Source of the DNA: Clostridia bacterium
Lineage (GTDB): Bacteria; Bacillota; Clostridia; Oscillospirales; CAG-272
Direction of reading: 5' to 3'
NCBI GenBank assembly: GCA_017942005.1
Contig: JAGAVJ010000013.1
Coordinates: 147,088-211,087, forward strand
Length of the DNA: 64,000 nt
Of the stretch, positions 54,400 through 62,129 are shown in pieces (position 1 is the first letter of the stretch; each line of letters begins with the position of its first letter). Position numbers and translations under genes: made by a program. A model generated the notes under the pieces. That model ran no database searches. It saw only the letters and a list, made by a program, of their open reading frames with translations, and was not told the origin of the DNA.

Positions 54400-55467
54400 T
54401 CAAGATTTTTTTTGAATGCCGGAAGCAAAAAATGCTTCGCAGTCCTCAACCGGGCAGGGATATAGAAAGGAAGAACCGATTTTTTTGCAGAGGACAAGAT
54501 TGATTTTCCTGCCGTCACGCTTTTTGTCGGATAAGACCGCTTCTGTCAGTGCGGAAGCATCATAGGGGGAGTCCGCAGGCAGATCAAATGCGGAAAGCAG
54601 CTTCTGCAGTGCGTGAGAACAGAGTTCCTCTGTCAGACCGGCTTTTTCTGCGGCACGTGTGATGACACCCATTCCGGCGGCGACGGCATGTCCGTGTGAA
54701 ATGGTGTAGCCGGAATGCTGTTCAATGCCGTGGGCTACGGTATGACCGAAGTTTAACAGCTGACGCATGCCGCGGTCGAATTCATCTTCTTCTACGACAT
54801 GGCGTTTGTGGTCGATGCATGTTGCAATGATGTCTTCCCGGTTGAAGCGCTTGCCGTCTGCCATCAGGGTATCGAACAGCGTGCGGTCAAAAATCATCGC
54901 ATATTTGATCACTTCCGCCATACCGTCCGCGAAAATTTCCGGGGTCAGGGTATCAAGGGCATTGGTGTCGCAAAGGACGGCGTGCGGCGGGTAAAACGCA
55001 CCGCAGAGGTTCTTGCCGGCAGGCAGATCGACCGCGGTTTTGCCGCCGACAGAAGAATCCACCATTGCAAGAAGCGTTGTGGGAAGCTGCATATATTTGA
55101 CGCCGCGCAGATATGTTGCAGCGGCAAAACCGCAGAGATCACCGACGACACCGCCGCCGAGCGCGATAAGCCAATCGGTACGCGTGAAATGGTTCTGCGC
55201 CAAGGTGTTTAAAAATGCACCGTAGACGGAAAGGCATTTGGAGGGTTCGCCGTGCGGGATTGTGTAATGGGAAACGGTAAATCCCGCGCGCTCCAAAGAT
55301 GCGGTGACAGTATCTCCGTACAGAGGATAGACCGTGTCGTCGGATAAAATACAGACAGAACAGGGTTTGCGGTTCAGAGAGAGCAGGGTCTCTCCTGCAC
55401 TATGAAGCAGTCCTGCTCCGATTTTAACGTCGTACTGGTTGGAAGCGCGAACCGTTATAGTTTTCAT
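54400..55467 (-). CDS. aroB: 3-dehydroquinate synthase
   Basis: A 355-residue NAD- and metal-dependent enzyme. GGGVVGDLCGFAAATYLRGV binds NAD; metal ligands are in GMAEVIKYA (Glu), NFGHTVAHGIE (His) and SHGHAVAAGM (His). It converts DAHP into 3-dehydroquinate, the second pathway step. Its ATG overlaps the tyrA stop as TGATG. AGGAGG lies in the tyrA end. Confidence 0.95.
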   Translation of the reverse strand: MKTITVRASNQYDVKIGAGLLHSAGETLLSLNRKPCSVCILSDDTVYPLYGDTVTASLERAGFTVSHYTIPHGEPSKCLSVYGAFLNTLAQNHFTRTDWLIALGGGVVGDLCGFAAATYLRGVKYMQLPTTLLAMVDSSVGGKTAVDLPAGKNLCGAFYPPHAVLCDTNALDTLTPEIFADGMAEVIKYAMIFDRTLFDTLMADGKRFNREDIIATCIDHKRHVVEEDEFDRGMRQLLNFGHTVAHGIEQHSGYTISHGHAVAAGMGVITRAAEKAGLTEELCSHALQKLLSAFDLPADSPYDASALTEAVLSDKKRDGRKINLVLCKKIGSSFLYPCPVEDCEAFFASGIQKKS

Positions 55468-56303
55468 CAGCCGTCAACCTCCTCTTTGCGGTGTTTGCCA
55501 TAGTTCAGCATGGAACGCAGTTCTTCTGCGTCCTCATTTGCAATGGCACAGCGGAATCTTGTTAAACAGGAAATGATGGTGTCAAGCTCCGCATTTAAAT
55601 AATCGCCGTTTTCTAAAAACAGCTCTGTCCACATATCGGCGTCAAGCCATGCGACCCGTGTCAGATCCTGATAGGAGCCGGCGGAAAATCCCTTGTGAGA
55701 GCCGGCTGTCGGACTTTGGATATAAGCGTTGGAAACGACATGTGCAAGCTGTGATGTAAATGCAATCATACGGTCATGATCTTCCGCGGTGGTCACGGTA
55801 TAGCGTCCAAAACCAACCGGGGAAAGCAGTGCCTTTACCGTTTCAAGAAGCTGAATGTCGTCGTGGGACTGTGGAACGAGTACCATGGACGCGTTGACAA
55901 ACAAGTCTGCACGGCTGTATTTGAAACCGGAATGATGAGAACCTGCCATCGGATGACCGCCGATGAAGAGAAAACCGTGTTTGTTTGCAATTGGGAAAAT
56001 GGCGTCGCAAATGGCACGTTTGGTTCCGCCGCAGTCGATGATGATCGGATGCGACCCGAAATCGTCTGCATGATCGCGGATAAACTTTACGACAGCGCGC
56101 GGACGGATCGCAATGAAAATTAAATCGCATGCTGATAGCGCATCTCTTGTCAGATAGTCGTCCAGTACGCCTGACATTTTTGCAAATTCTTTGGTTGAGG
56201 TATCCAGGTCATAACCGAGTACTCTTGCCTGCCCGGATTGCTTGTAGGCCTTTGCAAGAGAACCGCCGATGAGACCAAGACCGATAATACCGACTGTCAT
56301 CAT
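55467..56303 (-). CDS. tyrA: Prephenate dehydrogenase
   Basis: A 278-residue protein with an N-terminal Rossmann fold (TVGIIGLGLIGGSLAKAY) and a helical dimerisation domain with GGHPMAGSHHSGF and FTSQLAHVVSNAY. It oxidises prephenate to 4-hydroxyphenylpyruvate on the tyrosine branch. There is no fused chorismate mutase or ACT domain, so it is the short form. GGAAGGA in the end of aroF is its ribosome site. The aroF stop is four bases upstream. Confidence 0.94.
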   Translation of the reverse strand: MMTVGIIGLGLIGGSLAKAYKQSGQARVLGYDLDTSTKEFAKMSGVLDDYLTRDALSACDLIFIAIRPRAVVKFIRDHADDFGSHPIIIDCGGTKRAICDAIFPIANKHGFLFIGGHPMAGSHHSGFKYSRADLFVNASMVLVPQSHDDIQLLETVKALLSPVGFGRYTVTTAEDHDRMIAFTSQLAHVVSNAYIQSPTAGSHKGFSAGSYQDLTRVAWLDADMWTELFLENGDYLNAELDTIISCLTRFRCAIANEDAEELRSMLNYGKHRKEEVDG

Positions 56304-56307
56304 ACGA

Positions 56308-57330
56308 TTAGATTCCTTCCACCACGGTGCGGATTTTCTTTACACGCGTCATGGTATCCGCAAACTGCTCGGGGGTCAGGGACTGTGCGCCGTCACAAAG
56401 CGCATGCGGGGGATCGTTGTGCACTTCAATCATCAGACCGTCACAGCCGCAGGCAACTGCTGCCTGTGCCATCGGCGGAATCAGGGATTTGACGCCGGTT
56501 GCATGGCTTGGGTCGACGATGACCGGAAGATGGGAAAGCTCATGCAGCATCGGAACGGCAGAAAGGTCGAGTGTATTTCTTGTGTAGGTTTCATAGGTAC
56601 GGATGCCGCGTTCACAGAGAATGATGTTTTCATTGCCGCCGGCCATGATATATTCCGCACTCATCAAAAATTCCTTCATGGTTGCAGCAAGACCGCGTTT
56701 TAAAAGAATCGGCTTGTTGATTCTGCCAAGCTCCTTTAACAGCTCAAAGTTCTGCATATTGCGTGCGCCGACCTGAATGACGTCGACGTCCTCAAACAAT
56801 GGGAGATGGGCAGCGTTCATAATTTCTGTGACAATCGGCATACCGGTTGCCTTTTTTGCCTTTAACAGCAGTTCAATGCCGTCTGCCTTTAATCCCTGGA
56901 AGTCATAGGGGGAGGTACGCGGTTTGAATGCGCCGCCGCGCAGAAGCGCTGCACCGGCTGCTTTGACTGCCTGTGCGACACACAGAACCTGTTCTTCGGT
57001 TTCGATGGAACAGGGGCCGGCAATCACCGCAAAATTTCCGCCGCCGATTTTTACTTTGTCGGTATCGTCGCCGCCGATTTCAATCACGGAATCCTCCGGA
57101 TGGAATTTTCTTGAGCACTGCTTGAACGGCTCAGAAACACGTTTGACGGACTCGACAATGTCGAGGGATTCCATCAAATCCATATCTACCTTTGAGGTAT
57201 CGCCGATCAAACCGAGAACCGTCAGCTCAGAGCCGCGGGAAATGTGAACCTCAATGCCCTGCCCTGCAAGCCAGTCAATGAGGGTCTGCATCTGCTCGTC
57301 CGAAGTGCCTTTTTTTAATACAGTAATCAT
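56308..57330 (-). CDS. aroF: DAHP synthase, type I-beta, with N-terminal regulatory domain
   Basis: About 340 residues. The first 70 form a small ferredoxin-like regulatory domain (MITVLKKGTSDEQMQTLIDWL, HISRGSELTVLGLIGD). The barrel has AGPCSIE, LLRGGAFKPRTSPYDFQG, KRGLAATMKEF, ERGIRTYE and VDPSHATG. It condenses PEP and erythrose 4-phosphate, the entry step of the pathway. ATG 57330 has AAAAAGGAGATACGT upstream. It is the first structural gene behind the attenuator, which gives control of the whole operon. Confidence 0.95.
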   Translation of the reverse strand: MITVLKKGTSDEQMQTLIDWLAGQGIEVHISRGSELTVLGLIGDTSKVDMDLMESLDIVESVKRVSEPFKQCSRKFHPEDSVIEIGGDDTDKVKIGGGNFAVIAGPCSIETEEQVLCVAQAVKAAGAALLRGGAFKPRTSPYDFQGLKADGIELLLKAKKATGMPIVTEIMNAAHLPLFEDVDVIQVGARNMQNFELLKELGRINKPILLKRGLAATMKEFLMSAEYIMAGGNENIILCERGIRTYETYTRNTLDLSAVPMLHELSHLPVIVDPSHATGVKSLIPPMAQAAVACGCDGLMIEVHNDPPHALCDGAQSLTPEQFADTMTRVKKIRTVVEGI

Positions 57331-57364
57331 ACGTATCTCCTTTTTTGTTTCTATGACAAAACAT

Positions 57365-57404
57365 GAATAAAATAAGAAAAGCAGCACGCGTTCCGTGCTG
57401 CTTT
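57365..57404 (-). terminator. Attenuator terminator before aroF
   Basis: On the minus strand AAAGCAGCACG pairs with CGTGCTGCTTT and is followed by TTTTCTTATTTTATT. A second copy of the same 5' arm (AAAGCAGCACGGAACGCGT) lies 45 bases upstream at 57431-57449. The terminator sits between the leader peptide and aroF. Confidence 0.85.
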
Positions 57405-57535
57405 GTACAGCTGCGGCTCGCGTTTTTGGTACGCGTTCCGTGCTGCTTTATTCACAAAGTAATGTAGGTGATTCCCACTTTAGGGGTATGTCTGCATGTG
57501 GCATGCGCTGGGAGAAAGGTTTTTTCTGCTGGCGC

Positions 57536-57637
57536 TTACGCACGTTCCTCTGTTTTTTGGCAACACAAAACGCGATTACTAAAGTAAAAAAAGTAATCGT
57601 AATAATATTTTGCCGTAAAGCAGAATCCTGCGGTCAT
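57536..57637 (-). CDS. Aromatic-amino-acid leader peptide (attenuator ORF)
   Basis: A 33-codon ORF with a good ribosome site (AAGGAG) and ATG at 57637. It begins MTAGFCFTAK, continues YYYDYFFYF and ends EERA. Five Tyr and five Phe lie between residues 5 and 19, the hallmark of ribosome-mediated attenuation. The Tyr/Phe codons overlap a hairpin CGATTACT/AGTAATCG that could pause RNA polymerase. It is placed between a perfect promoter and the terminator at 57365-57404, upstream of aroF. Scarcity of charged tRNA-Tyr or tRNA-Phe should stall the ribosome here and permit read-through. The alternative antiterminator pairing is not obvious by eye. Confidence 0.8.
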   Translation of the reverse strand: MTAGFCFTAKYYYDYFFYFSNRVLCCQKTEERA

Positions 57638-57674
57638 ACTCTAACTCCTTGCCTTTGATATTAAGAACGGTATT

Positions 57675-57703
57675 ATTATACACCAAATCGTGATGCTTGT
57701 CAA
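57675..57703 (-). promoter_or_regulatory. Promoter of the aromatic amino acid operon
   Basis: Minus-strand TTGACA (57698-57703), exactly 17 bases, TATAAT (57675-57680). Confidence 0.9.
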
Positions 57704-57753
57704 GAGCAAATTGAAAATTTATACATCTTTTTCCCGAATTTTTTGCATAGCAC

Positions 57754-57782
57754 TTGACGGCAGAGAATTTCTGCGCTATAAT
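57754..57782 (+). promoter_or_regulatory. Promoter for map
   Basis: TTGACG (57754-57759), 17 bases, TATAAT (57777-57782). It gives a leader of roughly 290 bases. Confidence 0.8.
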
Positions 57783-57844
57783 GGAAGCAGTGTATTGCTG
57801 CACGATTATGGATACAGATATATAAAATTTGTATTCAAAAGAAA

Positions 57845-58097
57845 AGAGTGACTTAAGTCTGAAAATAAGATTTTCAAGAGAAACCATTTTAATGGTTTCT
57901 CATACCGTGATTTTGTGACTTAACCGCCTGCGGGCGCGTCACAACTCCACAATGAAAGGAGATAACTTTCACTTTCGTGAAAGTTATGGTCATAAGTCTG
58001 AAAATAAAATTTTCAGACTGTGTTTTTGGCTTACGCTACAACTCTACATTAGAAAGGAAATAACTTTTACAAAGTAAAAGTTATGGTCATAATTATG
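57845..58097 (+). promoter_or_regulatory. Tandem structured leader of map
   Basis: Two consecutive units. Each starts with a TAAGTCTGAAAAT hairpin region and a TTTTGTGACTTA / TTTTTGGCTTA return strand, passes through ACAACTCCACA-like text, then AAAGGA, a perfect 9-base stem (AACTTTCAC/GTGAAAGTT at 57964-57985; AACTTTTAC/GTAAAAGTT at 58062-58082), and ATGGTCATAA on the next base. Unit 1 also has the stem GAGAAACCATT/AATGGTTTCTC. Confidence 0.7.
57986..58063 (+). CDS. Short leader ORF MVISLK-type
   Basis: A 25-codon ORF, starting MVISLKIKFSDC, begins right after the first leader hairpin and ends with a TAA inside the ribosome site of map. A related frame, MVISLKDKSF, occurs in the parB leader (28632, minus strand). 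Such an ORF could couple translation to the next start. Real translation is unproven. Confidence 0.4.
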   Translation: MVISLKIKFSDCVFGLRYNSTLERK

Positions 58098-58943
58098 AAA
58101 ATACATCATCGAAATGCAAGATACGGCATTCCGCCGAAAACCATAGAAATGTTGGAGCTGCTGAGGAGAGAGGGAAGGCGCGTACCAAACATTAACCTCA
58201 TCAAGACTGCCTCGCAGATTGAAAAAATCAGAGAAGCCGGCCGCATCAATTCTCTGGTACTCGATGCGGTGGAAAAAGAAATACATATGGGAATGACAAC
58301 CGAGGAAATAAATGAAATTGTGGACCGTGAAACCCGCGCGCTTGGCGGAATTCCTGCGCCGCTTGGCTTTGAAGGATTTCCAAAGAGTGTATGCACATCC
58401 AAAAATGACGTGATATGTCACGGTATTCCGTCAAAGGATGTCGTTTTACAGGACGGCGATATTGTCAATGTCGACTGTACGACAAACGTCGGCGGATATT
58501 TCGGGGACGCATCCCGTATGTTCTGTATTGGAACTGTTGCCGTCGAGACGAGAACACTTGTAGAAGAAACGAAAAATTCCATTCATGCAGTTCTGAAACA
58601 CCTTGCACCGTATACGTCGACGCTGGGCGATATCGGATATGAGATCAGTCAATACATCAAGCCGTTTGGCTATTCGATTGTCAGAAGCATCGGCGGTCAC
58701 GGTGTCGGACTTTCCATGCATGAGGAACCGTATGTATGCCATGTCGGCATGAAAGGACACGGCATAGCCCTGGTACCGGGCATGATTTTTACCATCGAAC
58801 CGATGATCAACGCCGGAAAAGAGGATTATGTAGTGCGCGGAAAAAAAGCCTGGGAGGTTTACACCAAGGACGGCAGCATGTCGGCGCAATGGGAATATAT
58901 GATTCTCATGACCGAAACAGGATATGAGATTCTGTCGAAGTGA
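58083..58943 (+). CDS. map: Methionine aminopeptidase, type I
   Basis: About 286 residues. It removes N-terminal Met from new proteins. Metal ligands are visible: VDCTTNVGGYFGD (both Asp), GGHGVG (His), FTIEPMI (Glu) and QWEYMILMT (Glu), plus the substrate His in NDVICHGIP. A 35-residue N-terminal extension (KIHHRNARYG...) precedes the catalytic domain, as in some Clostridia. ATG 58083 follows the leader hairpin directly; ATG 58095 is the conventional start. Confidence 0.93.
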   Translation: MVIIMKIHHRNARYGIPPKTIEMLELLRREGRRVPNINLIKTASQIEKIREAGRINSLVLDAVEKEIHMGMTTEEINEIVDRETRALGGIPAPLGFEGFPKSVCTSKNDVICHGIPSKDVVLQDGDIVNVDCTTNVGGYFGDASRMFCIGTVAVETRTLVEETKNSIHAVLKHLAPYTSTLGDIGYEISQYIKPFGYSIVRSIGGHGVGLSMHEEPYVCHVGMKGHGIALVPGMIFTIEPMINAGKEDYVVRGKKAWEVYTKDGSMSAQWEYMILMTETGYEILSK

Positions 58944-58991
58944 CCGTATCTTTTTTGGGTGCGGCGACTTTGCATATAAGCATTTTCGCCC

Positions 58992-59020
58992 TTGACACAG
59001 CAGTGTATTTATGATAAAAT
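58992..59020 (+). promoter_or_regulatory. Promoter for the 33-residue peptide gene
   Basis: TTGACA (58992-58997), 17 bases, TAAAAT (59015-59020). Confidence 0.75.
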
Positions 59021-59098
59021 AAAAACAGCAAAGAAAAAACATATCATTATATTCTTGACTCACAGTATGAATATATAAAATTACAGGAGGTGGCCGTT

Positions 59099-59200
59099 AT
59101 GAAAACCGGAATGCAGAACATCGGGATACAAACCATCGGGCTTTTATACAGCTGCCTTTTGTTTCTATGCTTGTTTTGTGGAGCGGTACCGTTATCATGA
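59099..59200 (+). CDS. Small single-helix membrane peptide
   Basis: A 33-residue ORF with its own promoter and a strong ribosome site (ACAGGAGGTGG). The first 13 residues, MKTGMQNIGIQTI, are followed by a Cys-rich hydrophobic helix LLYSCLLFLCLFCGAV. It resembles small membrane proteins or type I toxins in size and layout, but it lacks the basic tail typical of toxins and no antisense RNA could be identified. It could also be a leader. No relatives are recognised. Confidence 0.5.
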   Translation: MKTGMQNIGIQTIGLLYSCLLFLCLFCGAVPLS

Positions 59201-59310
59201 CAAGTTGTTTGTACCTGTCTTTTAACAGCAGCTCTCTGAAACTTCAGTACAGGAAATAAAACGATACAGCCGTATTGTCCGGTGTTGCGGATGATGCGGT
59301 TTTTTATATT

Positions 59311-59543
59311 ATGTGAGTTCGATGAATTTTATAGGTGCTGTTGAAAGTACCGAAACACAGAGGACTTTCAGCCGTCCTGTGTGGAGGCATGTTCATGCGG
59401 CAGCCCTCAAACCTCATTCAAAAAAACTTTAAATTGAGTAAACTGACAAAAATTTGTGTATTTTTTTGTCCGTTAAAAGTTTTTGCGGTGGAGTTTGAGG
59501 AGGTGCTTTTTTCAAAAAGCATCTCCTCATCGAGCTCACGTTA
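59311..59543. mobile_element. MITE-like element, long copy
   Basis: Starts ATGTGAGTTCGATG and ends CATCGAGCTCACGTT. The left hairpin is replaced by an unrelated GAAAGTACCG/ACTTTCAGCC segment; the right hairpin is intact. No clear target duplication. Confidence 0.65.
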
Positions 59544-59573
59544 ATATAGGAAAACGGCGTCGGCATCTTTTTG

Positions 59574-59618
59574 CTCTGTATTCCGAATATTTTGCGGATA
59601 CAGAGTTTTTTATTTTTT
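59574..59618 (+). terminator. Strong intrinsic terminator upstream of the ABC-class ATPase gene
   Basis: CTCTGTATTCCG pairs with CGGATACAGAG, then TTTTTTATTTTTT. It lies only 30 bases ahead of the next start codon, so either it ends the small-peptide transcript or works as an attenuator for the ATPase gene. Confidence 0.8.
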
Positions 59619-59646
59619 AGAAATTGAAAGGAATCTTGCAGAAAAG

Positions 59647-61854
59647 ATGAAACGCTTACAAAAATTTATGATGAGTGATGAGCCAAATGATGATAGCTAC
59701 CGTCACATGTACGAGGGGGCAATGTGTGATGTGCTTGCGGTTCCGTGTCCGATAACGGTATATGAGCCGATTTATTGGCAGGAGGACATTGGTTATGCTG
59801 TGACAGAAGGCAAAAGCAAAGAACCGACACAGCCGACCGTCACGGTACGCATTCCATATGAAACATTATTTTTCGATACTTCTTGTACTGACCAAACAGA
59901 GAAAACAGAGAGGGATACGATTATGAAGCGGTTAAAATACTATTTGCTGCATCTGACAGCAAACGATGAAACCTATAAAAGCATTTATGAAGGAAAAATG
60001 GAAGCGTATTCCATTCCGGGAGGAGAGGACAGCGACAGTCCGTTCAATGAATCCGCGTATGCGGATATGAATATCGTACCGCAGGAGCAGAAGGATGCGG
60101 TTTATTGGGAAAATGCGGCACAAAGCAACGCCAGATGCGGTGTCGGATATGAATATTCCATGTCGAACAAGCTTGCAAAAGATAAGCCGACCGTTAAAGT
60201 GCGGATACCAGCAGAAGCGCTTGGCGAGGTTCCCGTGCAAATGCAGGAAGACGACATGACGGTAAGCCATGCATTTTCCGCGCAGGCAGCAGCGGCTGCG
60301 GATTTCTGCCAGCGGCAGTTCTTGAAACAGATTGAGGAACTGAACCGTGCAATTGCCAACCGCAGCCGGCCTGACAAGGAAAACGGCGCGTACTACTATC
60401 CGCGTCCCGGCGGGGAGGTGATGCCGCGCAATGCGGCATACTTTGCTGTCCATATGCCGAAATACTATGAAAACGGGTCTGGTATCAAGGTATATATCCG
60501 GGAGGAAGAACAGGCAAAGTTCAAGCCGAAATTATATCTGTGCCTGACATTGCAGGTACAGCTGCCGCAGAAAAAGCACGAAAAGGCGATGCGGATGCTG
60601 TGCCGCGATCTTCCCAGCGCGGTAGCGGAATTTATTCGTACCTTTGATGCCGATGGGTTTCAAAAGGCGGTTTTGCTTGCGGAAAAGCAGACGGAAATCA
60701 GAGACTTTCTGCGAAACAGTTCTTATTGTGCGTTTATTGCAAACGGAAGCATTCTGCCGCGCAGCAGTACCGGAGCAGCTTTGGAAAACGCCCTTCCCTT
60801 CAAGGCACCCAAAGAAGCGGAAATTGAGATAAGCGGTATTTGCGGTATGGGAATTCGGCGCGGTGTGACTGTGATTACCGGCGGAGGGTATTCCGGAAAA
60901 TCAACGGTATTGGATGCGCTTGCCTGCGGTGTTTATAACCACGTTTTGGGAGACGGCAGAGAGCTTGTCATCACCGACGAAACCGCGGTTTCCATTGCGG
61001 CGGAGGACGGACGGTGTATTAAAAACCTGAATATTTCTCCGTTTATCAAATGGATTCCAAATGGAAATCCCGCAGATTTTTCCACATCCCATGCGTCCGG
61101 CTCGACTTCACAGGCGGCAAACATCATGGAAGCGGCAGAATATGGTGCCCGTCTGCTCTTAATTGACGAAGACCGCAGTGCAACGAACTTTATGATCCGA
61201 GACAGGTTAATGAAGGAACTTATCCGGCGTGAACCGATTACGCCATTTACAGACCGTGTACAGGAATTGTCCGCACGCGGAATTTCGACAATTCTGGTCA
61301 TTGGCGGAAGCGGAGAATATCTGTCTGTCGCAGATGCGGTCTATTTAATGGATTCCTTTGAAATGTTCGATGCTACATCGGATGCGAAACGTCTGGCGGA
61401 AAAACATGGTATGACAGGGGATGCATTGCATGCAGATGCAGTGAATACGCCTGTTTCACCTGCCGATTGGCGTGTCTCCCGTATGATAGAAAAGGAACAG
61501 TTTACCTCGTATCCAAATGGAATCGGAAGCGAAAAAATGGAGATTTCCGAAATGGGATATATCCTCATTGGCGCGGAAGCCATTGATTTGCGCGGATTAT
61601 ATCAGGTATTGACAGACGGTCAGCGGCAGGCAATCGGATTTATTCTGCGCGATTTGATGATACATGAAAAAGAACCCTGCTTTTCTTTATCGGAACGGCT
61701 GGATGCGCTGATGCAGCAGTTGGAGAGGGACGGGATTGACAGTGTGTATTCCTCCTTCTTTGTAAATTGCGGCAGATTTTTTGACTTACCGCGAAAACAG
61801 GATATTGCCGCAGTTGTCGCACGCATGCGGCATCTGACTTATGCTGTGAAATAA
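59647..61854 (+). CDS. Predicted ABC-class P-loop ATPase with duplicated N-terminal module
   Basis: A 735-residue protein. The C-terminal 350 residues match the soluble ABC-class ATPase family (MRB1590/YjjK-like, unknown role): GMGIRRGVTVITGGGYSGKST with Walker A near residue 413, DGRCIKNLNISPFI, STSHASGSTSQAANIMEA and LLLIDEDRSATNFMIRD near residue 505. The family is usually about 570 residues. Here the first 200 residues hold two related modules, MKRLQKFMMSDEPNDDSYRH with PTVTVRIPYETL and MKRLKYYLLHLTANDETYKS with PTVKVRIPAEAL. GAAAGGA precedes the ATG. It stands alone. Confidence 0.85.
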   Translation: MKRLQKFMMSDEPNDDSYRHMYEGAMCDVLAVPCPITVYEPIYWQEDIGYAVTEGKSKEPTQPTVTVRIPYETLFFDTSCTDQTEKTERDTIMKRLKYYLLHLTANDETYKSIYEGKMEAYSIPGGEDSDSPFNESAYADMNIVPQEQKDAVYWENAAQSNARCGVGYEYSMSNKLAKDKPTVKVRIPAEALGEVPVQMQEDDMTVSHAFSAQAAAAADFCQRQFLKQIEELNRAIANRSRPDKENGAYYYPRPGGEVMPRNAAYFAVHMPKYYENGSGIKVYIREEEQAKFKPKLYLCLTLQVQLPQKKHEKAMRMLCRDLPSAVAEFIRTFDADGFQKAVLLAEKQTEIRDFLRNSSYCAFIANGSILPRSSTGAALENALPFKAPKEAEIEISGICGMGIRRGVTVITGGGYSGKSTVLDALACGVYNHVLGDGRELVITDETAVSIAAEDGRCIKNLNISPFIKWIPNGNPADFSTSHASGSTSQAANIMEAAEYGARLLLIDEDRSATNFMIRDRLMKELIRREPITPFTDRVQELSARGISTILVIGGSGEYLSVADAVYLMDSFEMFDATSDAKRLAEKHGMTGDALHADAVNTPVSPADWRVSRMIEKEQFTSYPNGIGSEKMEISEMGYILIGAEAIDLRGLYQVLTDGQRQAIGFILRDLMIHEKEPCFSLSERLDALMQQLERDGIDSVYSSFFVNCGRFFDLPRKQDIAAVVARMRHLTYAVK

Positions 61855-61960
61855 TATACGACTCAACCGTCGATATTCCAATTTTTTAAACAAATTGATC
61901 TATAAAAATACACGACAATTGTCATAAATATACAGACTCCTTTTTTCGGCAAAAAAACAC

Positions 61961-61989
61961 TTGCAATTTGTCGGCTTTTGTTGTAAAAT
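61961..61989 (+). promoter_or_regulatory. Promoter for the SulP gene
   Basis: TTGCAA (61961-61966), 17 bases, TAAAAT (61984-61989). Confidence 0.65.
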
Positions 61990-62013
61990 AGAAAGGTCGT
62001 TTTTGCCGACAGA

Positions 62014-62129
62014 AGGAGTCATAAGTCTAAAGACCAGGTTCTCATACCGCGATTTTGTGGCTTACGATCCAATTTTCGCATGAAAGGAAGCTTCGCTTTT
62101 TGCGAAGTGATGTTATGGTTTCAACATGA
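62014..62129 (+). promoter_or_regulatory. Leader of the SulP gene with SD-hairpin and MVST mini-ORF
   Basis: GTCATAAGTCTAAAG, TTTTGTGGCTTACG and CAATTTTCGCATGAAAGGA repeat the order seen in the map leader. GAAAGGA (62082-62088) is followed by CTTCGC/GCGAAG (62091-62107) and then ATG GTT TCA ACA TGA (62115-62129), whose stop overlaps the sulP ATG. Confidence 0.65.
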
